NCBI GenBank assembly: GCA_022376925.1
Contig: JAIOJX010000032.1
Location: 100,060,794-100,124,793, forward strand
Length of the DNA stretch: 64,000 bases
Direction: 5' to 3'
Origin: Tragulus kanchil
Taxonomy: Eukaryota; Chordata; Mammalia; Artiodactyla; Tragulidae
Below the pieces are notes generated by a model. That model was given only the letters and a program-made list of their open reading frames with translations. It did no database searches and was not told the origin of the DNA. This document shows, piece by piece, positions 11,547 through 21,546 of this stretch; position 1 is the stretch's first letter; each line of letters begins with the position of its first letter. The position numbers and the translations under genes were made by a program.

Positions 11547-13830
11547 ATCAAGTGGGTGATCCGAGCGATGTGAAGACTAAGACATCAGAGAATCACAGAG
11601 AAATGCCAGAGAGTATGACTGAAGTTTGCTTCACCTTTGGGAATAGGAAATTCAGCCACACCCACATGGATGAGAGCCTGGGATGTTGGGGAGCAGGATT
11701 GGGAGACCAGGAGACCTGCTGTCACTGTTGAGGCTGCATGCTCAGGGGTCCTCACGCTCCAGGGGTTCAGTCTCCCTCTCAATAAAATAGGTCATATGGG
11801 TCTATGGTTCCTTTCTCCACAGGATCGATGTGACATCAGGCAAAATCCCAGATATGCCTTGCAAATTATAATGCTAATGTAAGCTTCTGGATTGAAAATA
11901 AGATCATAATCAAATTGGAAAGGGGTGAGAGGGCGACCACTCATCTTCCATCATTCATTCATTCATTGACCTCATTAAATCAGCATACATTTATATCGTA
12001 TGTTTCATTTATATTGATTGAATGTTAAGTTCCACAAAGGCAGAAATATTTTCATGTTTATTGTTCATTGAAGTTTCCCAAGTGCCTAGAAGAGCCCCTA
12101 TGACCTAGTAGATGAATAGTATATATTTCAGGAGTTAGGTTTGTTAATGTGTTTGGTATGAGCATGCGAGCAGGTGCTGAGGTACTGAAAAGACTGTTGT
12201 CCTTCAGAGAGTTCATTGTTTGGTTGAGGGTGTGATAGAGGAGATGCATACAAACAGATGGGTCTAAAGCAAAATGCGCAGAGCAATGTGATATATACAG
12301 AACCTATATATATGTATACACACATACTATATACTTAGAATATTGAATTGGTATATGTACATGCATATATGTATATGAAGACATATTAAATTGGTCAAAA
12401 AGTTCTGATTTTTCCACAATACCTTACAGAAAATCCCTAAGGAACCTTTTCGCCAACATGATAGATGTAGAGATATAGAGAGGAAGTAAGAAGTGAATAC
12501 AGGAGATGTATACATACTTATAGTAAATATATAGGGAACAGATGGGGAGCATAAAAGAAGGTATTCTCCAAGAGTCTGTATTCCTGAGGTCTCCAGTTTG
12601 CCCCGTGTGCTGTGTTGTGTGGCAAAGGGGCTTCCCAAGTGGCACTACTGGCAAAGAACCTGCCTGCCAAGGCAAGGGATATAAAGAAATCAAGTGGGTG
12701 ATCCGAGCGATGTGAAGACTAAGACATCAGAGAATCACAGAGAAATGCCAGAGAGTATGACTGAAGTTTGCTTCACCTTTGGGAATAGGAAATTCAGCCA
12801 CACCCACATGGATGAGAGCCTGGGATGTTGGGGAGCAGGATTGGGAGACCAGGAGACCTGCTGTCACTGTTGAGGCTGCATGCTCAGGGGTCCTCACGCT
12901 CCAGGGGTTCAGTCTCCCTCTCAATAAAATAGGTCATATGGGTCTATGGTTCCTTTCTCCACAGGATCGATGTGACATCAGGCAAAATCCCAGATATGCC
13001 TTGCAAATTATAATGCTAATGTAAGCTTCCGGATTGAAAATAAGATCATAATCAAATTGGAAAGGGGTGAGAGGGCGACCACTCATCTTCCATCATTCAT
13101 TCATTCATTGACCTCATTAAATCAGCATACATTTATATCGTATGTTTCATTTATATTGATTGAATGTTAAGTTCCACAAAGGCAGAAATATTTTCATGTT
13201 TATTGTTCATTGAAGTTTCCCAAGTGCCTAGAAGAGCCCCTATGACCTAGTAGATGAATAGTATATATTTCAGGAGTTAGGTTTGTTAATGTGTTTGGTA
13301 TGAGCATGCGAGCAGGTGCTGAGGTACTGAAAAGACTGTTGTCCTTCAGAGAGTTCATTGTTTGGTTGAGGGTGTGATAGAGGAGATGCATACAAACAGA
13401 TGGGTCTAAAGCAAAATGCGCAGAGCAATGTGATATATACAGAACCTATATATATGTATACACACATACTATATACTTAGAATATTGAATTGGTATATGT
13501 ACATGCATATATGTATATGAAGACATATTAAATTGGTCAAAAAGTTCTGATTTTTCCACAATACCTTACAGAAAATCCCTAAGGAACCTTTTCGCCAACA
13601 TGATAGATGTAGAGATATAGAGAGGAAGTAAGAAGTGAATACAGGAGATGTATACATACTTATAGTAAATATATAGGGAACAGATGGGGAGCATAAAAGA
13701 AGGTATTCTCCAAGAGTCTGTATTCCTGAGGTCTCCAGTTTGCCCCGTGTGCTGTGTTGTGTGGCAAAGGGGCTTCCCAAGTGGCACTACTGGCAAAGAA
13801 CCTGCCTGCCAAGGCAAGGGATATAAAGAA
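11547..13830 (+). repeat. Direct duplication B (period 1142)
   Basis: Copy 1 spans about 11547-12688 and copy 2 about 12689-13830. Copy 1 ends inside a SINE that is complete only after copy 2, so the second copy holds the natural continuation. About 259 bp at its start exist three times (10384-10642, 11547-11805 and 12689-12947) because A and B overlap. It includes a (CATT)n tract near 11951 and 13093, and a TA-rich region near 12300-12380. Confidence 0.97.
12626..12688 (+). mobile_element. SINE head cut off by the duplication B junction
   Basis: The tRNA-like head 'ggggcttcccaagtggcac' begins but stops at 12688 where the second copy of unit B restarts. The same element is complete at 13768-13985. 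The truncation is therefore made by the junction, not by incomplete reverse transcription. Confidence 0.85.
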
Positions 13831-13985
13831 ATGTGGGTTCAATCTCTAGATTTGGAAGATCCCTGGAGAAGGGCATAGCAGCCCACTCCAGTATTCTTGC
13901 CTGGAGAATCCCGTGAACAGAGGAGCCTGACGGACTACAGTCCATGAGGTTGCCAAGAGTTGGAGATAACTGATAGGACTTAGCA
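13768..13985 (+). mobile_element. Bov-tA SINE, complete copy
   Basis: The head 'ggggcttcccaagtggcac' is followed by 'ggttcaatctctagatttgg', 'ccagtattcttgcctggaga' and 'gaacagaggagcctgacgga'. It begins in the end of duplication B copy 2 and runs on into unduplicated sequence. Confidence 0.9.
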
Positions 13986-13989
13986 TGCT

Positions 13990-15425
13990 CACAGGTACAG
14001 CAAGGAGCCTGGGCAGGCAGGCCTGCCCAGGTGTTCTTGGAGTCTGGGATCCATATTTCCTGGATCAGAGAGCACTGCCAAGGGACCTTCTCTGTTAGAT
14101 TTGTGCTGAGGCCAGAGATGGGGGGATGGTGAGCCCCTACCCACTGCACCCAGAGGAAGTCTCTGGGATGCTCAGGATCCCACTTCACTTGATGGGCTTG
14201 GTACCTAACAAAAGGGAAGAGCAACCCCTGTGGTCTGGCTGGATGCAAATTAGCCTCTTAGAGATGCAAATGACTTTCCTACAAAGAGGAAGGGAGCTCT
14301 GGGTGTGAGCTGAGATGCTGAGTGACTGAAAATGCTGACTACTGAAAAAAAGGAGACAAACTTCCCTTGGGAATTACCAGCTCATTAACAGTGTTGGCCC
14401 TGCTTGGTGGCTGGCCTATAGATATGAGTTAACCTGTGGGCCTGGTGCTCAGTCTTTATCCTTGTGGGCAACCCTGGGGAGAATCCCTCGAGGCTAGGCT
14501 CTGGGCCATGAGGTTACAAATCACAGGGCAGCGGTCCTGTTCACAGCTCTCAGGAGAAACCAAGCTTCTCTGGGATAGTTTTGCCTAATGATTGTTGTCT
14601 GATGTAATTGCAGTCCAGCAGGCCTGGTTCAAATGTGGCTTCTGTCACAGAAAGCTGTGTGACCTTGGGTAAGTCACTGAACCTCTCTGAGCCTTGCTTT
14701 CCTCCTGGTGCTATGGGAATAGCAATGCTCAGCGACAGGAGTGGTTCCAGGTATTAACAGGTATCAACATGTTCCCTGGCATGTTGAATAACTTCTCACC
14801 CCACTGGGTACCTCCCTTCTTCCTCTCTCTGCCATGTACGCCTAGGTTGCCTTTTTTTGAGGGTCATTTCCTCTGTTGACCTGCAACCACCTCTTCCCCC
14901 ACCCCCCTTTATTCCTCCTCAAGCCGGTAAAGGACCTGAGTGAGGACCATGGCTTGCCTTGTTCATTTGTGTTCGCTCAGTGCATGTGCTAGAAGGATGA
15001 CGGGTCGATGATACTCCTGTCATTCTATCCATAAGAGCACCAATGACATTTCTGTGCTGCACTTGTGAAGAGTAATTTTACTGTTCACTTATGATTTTGT
15101 CTTCCCAGAGATTTGTGCGATGAGATGTATTATGATGATTCTACAGGTAAGGGGCAGTAACTTGGCCAAGGTCACTGGGCTGGTACAGGATGTGTCTCAG
15201 GCTTCATTCGCTCTTCACCCCCGTGCATAGAACACTTGCTGTGTGTCTGCAGAGTGAGAGCTGCCTGTGGAGCTTCCTAAGGGAGCTGGGTCTGATTCCT
15301 GCTGAGAACCACACTTAAATGGACATTTCCACCTGTTTGAGATGCACCAAAATAGACATGGATCACTGCCTTCATAGAGCTTGCTTTCAGGTAGTGGGAA
15401 GAAAGTGCGGGGATAAGCAGCACAC
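13990..15425. other. Intergenic sequence with a MIR
   Basis: About 14600-14730 reads as a plus-strand MIR ('gtgtgaccttgggtaagtca', then 'acctctctgagccttgcttt'). No gene is seen in the rest. A pyrimidine-rich stretch lies at about 14880-14920. Confidence 0.6.
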
Positions 15426-15427
15426 TG

Positions 15428-15642
15428 TGGGCTTTCCTTGTGGCTCAGACTGTACAGAATCCTCCTGCAATACGGGAGACCCAGGGTGGATCCCTGGGTT
15501 GGGAGGATCCCCTGGAGAAGAAAATGGCTGTATGCCCCAGTATTCTTGCCTTCTTGCCTGGAGAATTGCATGGACAGAGGTGCTTAGTGGGCTACAGTCT
15601 ATAGGGTCACAAAGAGTTGAACTTGACTGAGTGACTAACACT
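15428..15642 (+). mobile_element. Bov-tA SINE
   Basis: The head 'gggctttccttgtggctcag' is followed by 'gggttgggaggatcccctgg', 'gagaattgcatggacagagg' and an end at 'gactgagtgactaacac'. 'cttgcct' is repeated internally ('attcttgccttcttgcctgg'), a small duplication within the element. Confidence 0.92.
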
Positions 15643-15913
15643 TCACTTGTTGAATGAGTAAGTTGTCGAGAACATTAGAAGATGATACCAGATATAGGGA
15701 AAAAATGAATAAGGGGTCTGACACCTCTGAAAGGACTGTTTAGACTCTAACATCTCTTGTTTTCTTTGATACTGATTGTGTGCCTATCTGCACTTTGAGA
15801 AAATATATGCCAGATCCCAAGAGTCATTGCAAAGTATGAAGAATTAAGTCCAGGCAGTCTATGTTTTTTGCAAAGGCTGGGTGTGTGTGAGGATGTGGAG
15901 TGTGCTGTAGCTG

Positions 15914-16315
15914 TTGTCATGGGCAGAGTTTGGAGAATTCCTAGGAATATATTGGGCCCCAGGGTATAAAGAGACTAGTGAAGATGATTTAGATGATCCT
16001 CGAACCCCAGATGAGCTTCTGAGACCTAGAATTCGCCCCTTGGAAAGTGCTATTAGCACTGATGGAGAAGAAGACTGGGTGAATATGGTGATGCCTAAAG
16101 GAGGGATATGTATTAACCCAAAAGGCTGGAGGTTTGTGTCTAAAAGAAGCTATAGTCAAGTAAGCCAGGATTTGCCCTCTAGCAATGAGGAACTTATGAC
16201 TCACCCCATGCCGCTCCGACAGCACTCCGCTCGTAAGCGAAACCGAATCCAAAGATCTGATAGTGAATGGGTATTCTTCTGGTGCAGTGTACCTTGTGGG
16301 GTAAACACCTTATAA
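15914..16315 (+). pseudogene. Retrovirus-linked open frame of unknown function (about 133 codons)
   Basis: An uninterrupted frame of about 133 codons. It has an acidic patch at residues 20-28, proline and arginine through 29-42, a Trp/Gly-containing middle at 55-72, and a basic cluster at residues 107-114. I do not recognise the family. It lies upstream of a retroviral-looking U3-TATA-R-polyA region, so it may be the end of a 3' accessory, regulatory or env frame overlapping U3, as some retrovirus genera have. The first methionine may not be the real start. The frame is repeated at 17124-17502 by duplication C without its first few codons. An anonymous exon or a chance frame cannot be excluded. 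Confidence 0.4.
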
Positions 16316-16343
16316 CAATATTCCATTTGATTTTGTTTGCTTA

Positions 16344-16733
16344 AGAATAAGGTAGTTTATGGGCTTCCCCTGGTGGTCCAGTGGATAAGGACACCGCCTT
16401 GCAGTGCAAGGGGCGCCGGTTCGATCCCTGGCCTGGGAAGATCCCACGTGCCGCGGAGCGGCTGGACCAATGTGTCCAATTGCCGAGCCGGAGCTCTGGC
16501 GCGCATGCGCCCAGAGCCGGTGCTCTGCAGCGACAGATGCCACCGCGATGGGAGGCCCACAGGGGCCAAAAGAACAAAGACGGACGAAAATAGAGAAATA
16601 AAGGACCAATGGAAGTGGCCCACCCGCTCCCCTCCCTCCCCAACCTGACCCCCTCCCTCCCCAACCCGACCCTCGCCCAAAATAAATAAATAAATCTTTA
16701 AAAAAAAAAAAAAAAAAAGAATAAGGTAGTTTA
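16344..16733 (+). mobile_element. CHR-type SINE inserted in the retroviral region
   Basis: A full-length-looking element with A-box-like 'tggtggtccagtggataag' and B-box 'ggttcgatccc', then the GC-rich 'gagccggagctctggcgcgc' body and an A-tail near 16700-16717. The target-site duplication 'agaataaggtagttta' is at 16344-16359 and about 16718-16733. The 16-bp match shows insertion into existing LTR sequence. It is the most CpG-rich stretch of the window. Confidence 0.93.
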
Positions 16734-17118
16734 GTTTGTAGAATGAATAACCTACTCTGGTCTATCTCATGTGGAAAGTTTCATGTTATAGAATCCTTTT
16801 GAATAGGATTGACGTGATTTTATGGGCTTATTGCTAAAAAGCAGAAAAAAGTGGTGACACAAATAGCTGAGGCTAATATAAAGCGCCATTGTTTCTTCCC
16901 TTCTGAATTTTAATAATGTAAAAATAATGATGTACTGCGTATAATCTGATAAGACCAGCTAGGACACCACACCGACCAGCTAGGATACCACACCGACAGG
17001 CGTGTAGGCCATATAGAAGCAAAATTTTCTTTATATAAAGGGGGAGAAAGATTGTGAGGAGCTCACTCACAGAACTCAACTGCGCCTGAGGTGAGATTGA
17101 AGCTTCCCAGCTCTGGGG
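16734..17118 (+). mobile_element. LTR U3/R segment, first copy
   Basis: Continuation of the retroviral region after the SINE. It holds two tandem 21-bp units at 16954-16974 and 16975-16995 differing by one base ('gaccagctaggacaccacac' versus 'gaccagctaggataccacac'), a possible U3 enhancer repeat. A TATA box follows at about 17032-17040. The copy is cut off at the junction just after 'ctctggggta'. Confidence 0.6.
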
Positions 17119-17123
17119 TAAGA

Positions 17124-17502
17124 ATTCCTAGGAATATATTGGGCCCCAGGGTATAAAGAGACTAGTGAAGATGATTTAGATGATCCTCGAACCCCAGATG
17201 AGCTTCTGAGACCTAGAATTCGCCCCTTGGAAAGTGCTATTAGCACTGATGGAGAAGAAGACTGGGTGAATATGGTGATGCCTAAAGGAGGGATATGTAT
17301 TAACCCAAAAGGCTGGAGGTTTGTGTCTAAAAGAAGCTATAGTCAAGTAAGCCAGGATTTGCCCTCTAGCAATGAGGAACTTATGACTCACCCCATGCCG
17401 CTCCGACAGCACTCCGCTCGTAAGCGAAACCGAATCCAAAGATCTGATAGTGAATGGGTATTCTTCTGGTGCAGTGTACCTTGTGGGGTAAACACCTTAT
17501 AA
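17124..17502 (+). pseudogene. Duplicate of the retrovirus-linked open frame, 5' end missing
   Basis: Repeats the frame seen at 15914-16315 from about codon 7 onward, reaching the same stop. The beginning is replaced at the duplication C junction. It is not evidence for a second gene. Confidence 0.4.
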
Positions 17503-17530
17503 CAATATTCCATTTGATTTTGTTTGCTTA

Positions 17531-17910
17531 AGAATAAGGTAGTTTATGGGCTTCCCCTGGTGGTCCAGTGGATAAGGACACCGCCTTGCAGTGCAAGGCG
17601 CGTTCGATCCTGGCCTGGGAAGATCCCACGTGTCGCGGAGCGGCTGGACCAATGTGTCCAATGCCTGAGCTGGAGCTCTGGTGCGCATTCGCCCAGAGCC
17701 GGCGCTCTGGAACGACAGAGGCCAATGCGATGGGAGGCCCACAGGGGCCAAAAGAACAAAGACGGACGAAAATAGAAATAAAGGACCAATGGAAGTGGCC
17801 CACCGCTCCCTCCTCCCCAACCTGACCCCTCCCTCCCCAACCCGACCCTCGCCCAAAATAAATAAATAAATCTTTAAAAAAAAAAAAAACAGAATAAGGT
17901 AGTTTAGTTT
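17531..17910 (+). mobile_element. CHR-type SINE, duplicate copy with many differences
   Basis: The duplication C counterpart of the 16344-16733 element, in the same position with the same flanking 'ataaggtagttta' repeats. Unlike its flanks it carries many small deletions (for example 'caaggcgcgttcgatcctgg') and substitutions ('gcgcattcgcccagagccgg', 'ggaacgacagaggccaatgc'). The divergence is confined to the SINE, which suggests local mis-assembly or conversion by another SINE copy. Confidence 0.9.
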
Positions 17911-18204
17911 GTAGAATGAATAACCTACTCTGGTCTATCTCATGTGGAAAGTTTCATGTTATAGAATCCTTTTGAATAGGATTGACGTGATTTTATGGGC
18001 TTATTGCTAAAAAGCAGAAAAAAGTGGTGACACAAATAGCTGAGGCTAATATAAAGCGCCATTGTTTCTTCCCTTCTGAATTTTAATAATGTAAAAATAA
18101 TGATGTACTGCGTATAATCTGATAAGACCAGCTAGGACACCACACCGACCAGCTAGGATACCACACCGACAGGCGTGTAGGCCATATAGAAGCAAAATTT
18201 TCTT

Positions 18205-18213
18205 TATATAAAG
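18205..18213 (+). promoter_or_regulatory. TATA box of the LTR
   Basis: 'tatataaag' lies about 175 bases before the AATAAA signal, a spacing suitable for a retroviral U3/R promoter and poly(A) signal pair. The duplicate is at about 17032-17040. Activity cannot be judged from sequence. Confidence 0.6.
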
Positions 18214-18380
18214 GGGGAGAAAGATTGTGAGGGAGCTCACTCACAGAACTCAACTGCGCCTGAGGTGAGATTGAAGCTTCCCAGCTCTGGGGTAAGAAAC
18301 TTTGTTACTGTTGATTGAGTTCTGAACTTTTGAATTACTACTGCTTGTGCGTTAACTACTAACATTGCATTCTTTATGCT

Positions 18381-18386
18381 AATAAA
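18381..18386 (+). promoter_or_regulatory. Polyadenylation signal of the LTR
   Basis: AATAAA in 'tatgctaataaatctgatct' downstream of the TATA box on the same strand. It is present once, because the first copy of duplication C ends before it. Confidence 0.6.
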
Positions 18387-18608
18387 TCTGATCTTGATTT
18401 GAACTCCACGCCTTATTACTGTTGAAGTTCTATTCTCTAATGTTTGAGGGAACTACATTGTGTAGGTCGAAAGTTCTCTGAAAATAGAGTAGAGGTGATT
18501 TAGCATTTCCTTGCGTCTATTAATCAAGGATAAGTGACTGCGCAGTGCCCGCGACACTGTCTACCAGAGGACTCAGTGCCAATGTATCTGAAGAGATTAG
18601 GAAGTTGG

Positions 18609-18799
18609 AGTAGTAGGCACAGTGAATGTGTTCAGCCATGTCCGGCGAGCCATGGAATTCTCCAGGCAAGAATACGGGAGTAGGTAGTCATTCCCTTCTC
18701 CAGGGAATCTTCTCACCCCAGGGACTGAACCCAGGTCTCCCACATTGCAGGCAAATTCTTTACTGTCTGAGCCATCAGGGAAGTCCAGAGTAGTAGACA
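18609..18799 (-). mobile_element. Bov-tA SINE (minus) with target-site duplication
   Basis: Reversed Bov-tA landmarks: 'ttctccaggcaagaatacgg', 'ggactgaacccaggtctccc' and 'ctgagccatcagggaagtcc'. Flanking repeats 'gagtagtaggca' (about 18608) and 'gagtagtagaca' (about 18788) fit a target-site duplication with one mismatch. Confidence 0.9.
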
Positions 18800-18829
18800 T
18801 AAATGTAGCTGATAGTTATTGCGGGTTTA

Positions 18830-19010
18830 TGATCCAGGCACTTATCTGAGGCCCTTACACATAGTAACTCATTTAGTCTTCACAGCAAGCTTTTAGCATG
18901 AGCCTCATTTCATGAAATGGGAAACTGTAGCTCAGAGAGGTTAATAACTTGCTTAAATTCACACAGCAGATCTGGGCTGTGAACTCAGGCTGACCATCTC
19001 CAGCATGAGC
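18830..19010 (-). mobile_element. MIR SINE (minus)
   Basis: 'aactcatttagtcttcacag', 'atgaaatgggaaactgtagc' and 'tcagagaggttaataacttg' are the reversed MIR core and tail. Ancient and non-coding. Confidence 0.85.
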
Positions 19011-19921
19011 TCTGTTAATTGTGCTGCCTTGCTGCAGGGTAGAAACCAGCCCCACCTGATGGCAGAACTGGCTTTGTGGGGCCCGAAAACTGCCCATGTC
19101 TGTGGACATGGGCCACAGAGTGATAGGAGCATATGTACGGTGAAATCACTCTGAGTGTGAGGAAACAAGAACGCTGGATGCCATGAAGCTGTTTTTAACC
19201 TTCGGTGGGTTCCCTGACTGCTCTGTGCCTCCGTATCCTAATTCATACCCTGAGGGCTTTTTGGACTAGAGGATCTTCTAGAGGCCCTTTTCTGTGGTAT
19301 ACAGCCTCAGGTTCTTTAAGATGTATGCCATTTCATAGGCTCTAGTTATCAGAGGTAAAAGTTGCAAGTTTAGAATTTAAACTGATTTAAGTTTAAATTG
19401 CGATTCTACATTCTCCTAAGGGTGGGGGAGCTGGCTTGGAAATATCGCTGAAGTTGGATAACTTGAGCCTCAGTTTCTTTGTCTGTTAAATGGGTGTTCC
19501 CAAATATCCCTTCCCGTAAGGTTCTTAATGAAGTTTAAATCAGATCATGTGTATAGTGAGCTTGCTATTCTGTCTGGCATTCACTAAGCACCTAGGTAAT
19601 TGTGGCTTCATCTAACCATAATATGGAGAGAACTGTCTGTATCCCCTACCCTAAACTATGATTGCCTTGAAGGAAGACAGGGACTGCATTGTCCTTTGCT
19701 CTCTGTGTCTGGACCCCGAGGTGACACCTGGTATGGAGCTGGCCTTGGTGAGTGTGGGTAAAGCAATGAGGCCTTTGCGTTGCTGTCTCTGTGCCCGCAG
19801 AACTAGGTGGTGAGGCTGCCTCTTGGCAGAGTTTTGGTACCTGAAATTCAACGCTGCATATATTTTAGAGTTCTGAGTTTTTAAGGATGCTTTCCGCATT
19901 GAGTAGGCAATCAAGAACAAC
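19011..19921. other. Intergenic sequence with MIR and L2 remnants
   Basis: About 19455-19610 resembles a plus-strand MIR ('gagcctcagtttctttgtct'). About 19655-19760 resembles an L2 3' end ('gaaggaagacagggactgca'). No gene is seen. Confidence 0.55.
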
Positions 19922-20235
19922 CTTGGAGTTTGCAAACTTGTCTCATTTTTTTAAAAAATCACCACACTCCTTTCTTGCTCAGAATAATAGCAAATGAGAA
20001 GAAGTGGAAAATAATGTAAAACCACAACTACATCAGCTGAAACCCAAGCCTGATTATTTCAAAGCTTTGAAAACCATCTTAGATGGTTTTTGATATCCTG
20101 GTCAGTTTTTATTCATTCAGATACCACAGCAGGGTTGCAGAAACCCCAAAATTATTGGCAGTAACAGGCAAGGGAAAGAATTTCTCTTAAAACTGGTTCA
20201 CCATCTTTTTATTACTTCTTGAGCACACAAGTTGA

Positions 20236-20452
20236 GTTTCCCAGGTAGCTCAGTGGTAAAGAATCCACCTGCCAAGCAGGAGACACAGGTTCAATCCCTA
20301 GGTAGGGAAGATCTCCTGGAGAGGGAAGTGACAACCCACTGCAGTATTCTTGCCTGGAGAAGCCCATGGACAGAGGTGCCTGGAGCACTACAGTCCATGG
20401 GGTTGCAAAGAGTCAGACAGGACCTAGTGACTACATAGCAGCAGCAGCACAC
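20236..20452 (+). mobile_element. Bov-tA SINE
   Basis: The head 'tttcccaggtagctcagtgg' is followed by 'ggttcaatccctaggtaggg', 'cagtattcttgcctggagaa' and 'atggacagaggtgcctggag', ending in an AGC triplet run (about 20440-20450). Such AGC runs are common at Bov-tA tails. Confidence 0.92.
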
Positions 20453-20779
20453 TGATTGCATTGGGACCCAAGTAAATTGCACATGACAGTCCTTTCATGT
20501 CCATGTCATTTACTCTGTGTGTTCTGTGAAGTTTCTCACTGTTACTCTGCTTTGCCTCTGCCCACTAGCAACCAGCAGGACCTCGAACCTCCTGAAACCT
20601 TCCCTGCCCTCTCCTCCTTTCGGTCTTTGCAGGTGCTCTCTGCTCAACCTCAGGCACTTATCTTCCTCTCTCAGGGGCCAACTCCTGCCTGCTGGTTAAG
20701 ACTCAGTTCGTTACCCCTCATTCTAGGATGTCCTGGTGGGCTGACTCCAGTTGGAATGAGGTAATTTTCTTCTCTGCAC

Positions 20780-20960
20780 TTCTAGAATCTCCTGCTTCCC
20801 TCCTACAAGCCTCACTTCACTGTTTCAGTAACCTCTTTATTGGTCTGCCTCCCATCTAAACTGTGAGTCTCCCAAGGACAAGGTCTCGTTCTGTGGGCAT
20901 TAGGTCCCCAAGTGATGCTTAGTATAGTTTGTTGGCTGAAAGTCTCATGAATCGGAAGAG
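20780..20960 (+). mobile_element. L2 LINE 3' end (three copies through duplications D and E)
   Basis: 'aactgtgagtctcccaagga' followed by 'caaggtctcgttctgtgggc' and a 'ttggctgaa' tail matches the usual L2 3' end layout. The same stretch recurs at about 21874-22054 and 22951-23130 only because duplications D and E overlap here. Confidence 0.6.
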
Positions 20961-21329
20961 ATCAGACAGCGTCCTGAATTGAGTGAGGACCCTGTACAGG
21001 GAAGGCAGAGATAGTCTTGGAGTTTGCAAACTTGTCTCATTTTTTTAAAAAATCACCACACTCCTTTCTTGCTCAGAATAATAGCAAATGAGAAGAAGTG
21101 GAAAATAATGTAAAACCACAACTACATCAGCTGAAACCCAAGCCTGATTATTTCAAAGCTTTGAAAACCATCTTAGATGGTTTTTGATATCCTGGTCAGT
21201 TTTTATTCATTCAGATACCACAGCAGGGTTGCAGAAACCCCAAAATTATTGGCAGTAACAGGCAAGGGAAAGAATTTCTCTTAAAACTGGTTCACCATCT
21301 TTTTATTACTTCTTGAGCACACAAGTTGA

Positions 21330-21546
21330 GTTTCCCAGGTAGCTCAGTGGTAAAGAATCCACCTGCCAAGCAGGAGACACAGGTTCAATCCCTAGGTAGG
21401 GAAGATCTCCTGGAGAGGGAAGTGACAACCCACTGCAGTATTCTTGCCTGGAGAAGCCCATGGACAGAGGTGCCTGGAGCACTACAGTCCATGGGGTTGC
21501 AAAGAGTCAGACAGGACCTAGTGACTACATAGCAGCAGCAGCACAC
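21330..21546 (+). mobile_element. Bov-tA SINE, duplicate copy
   Basis: Second copy of the 20236-20452 element, carried within duplication D at offset 1094. Not an independent insertion. Confidence 0.92.

Larger units (their letters stand above)
9478..11805 (+). repeat. Direct duplication A (period 1163)
   Basis: Copy 1 spans about 9478-10642 and copy 2 about 10643-11805, head to tail. The copies are nearly identical, with at least three substitutions (for example 9943 a versus 11106 c, and 10087 c versus t). The junction has about 2 bp of microhomology. Sequence after copy 2 ('ctatggttcc') is the natural continuation of copy 1. The tail of this unit occurs a third time in duplication B. Confidence 0.97.
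15932..18300 (+). repeat. Direct duplication C (period 1187, falling to 1173)
   Basis: Copy 1 spans about 15932-17118 and copy 2 about 17119-18297, with 'agaa' microhomology at the junction. The period drops by about 14 across the internal SINE because copy 2 of the SINE has deletions. Outside the SINE the copies are almost identical. After copy 2 the sequence continues as 'ggtaagaaactttgttactg', the natural continuation of the LTR. Confidence 0.97.
17910..18460 (+). mobile_element. Endogenous retrovirus LTR: U3 end, R, probable U5
   Basis: In order: the 21-bp repeat pair (about 18127-18168), a TATA box (18205-18213), 'gagggagctcactcacagaa' as a plausible start of R, a splice-donor-like 'ggtaagaa' at about 18291-18298, and AATAAA at 18381-18386. 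Only this one LTR is seen and I find no primer-binding site or gag/pol, so it is a solo LTR or the 3' end of a broken provirus. The exact ends are not resolved. A splice donor inside R is characteristic of some genera, including spumaviruses, but this is only suggestive. Confidence 0.6.

Noticed and set aside
13787..14248. 153-codon minus-strand frame
   Set aside because: Its second half translates the reversed Bov-tA SINE, whose open reverse frames are a common artefact in ruminant DNA.
16381..16680. Overlapping open frames and high CpG suggesting a CpG island or exon
   Set aside because: All within the CpG-rich CHR-type SINE. There is no CpG enrichment in the flanks.
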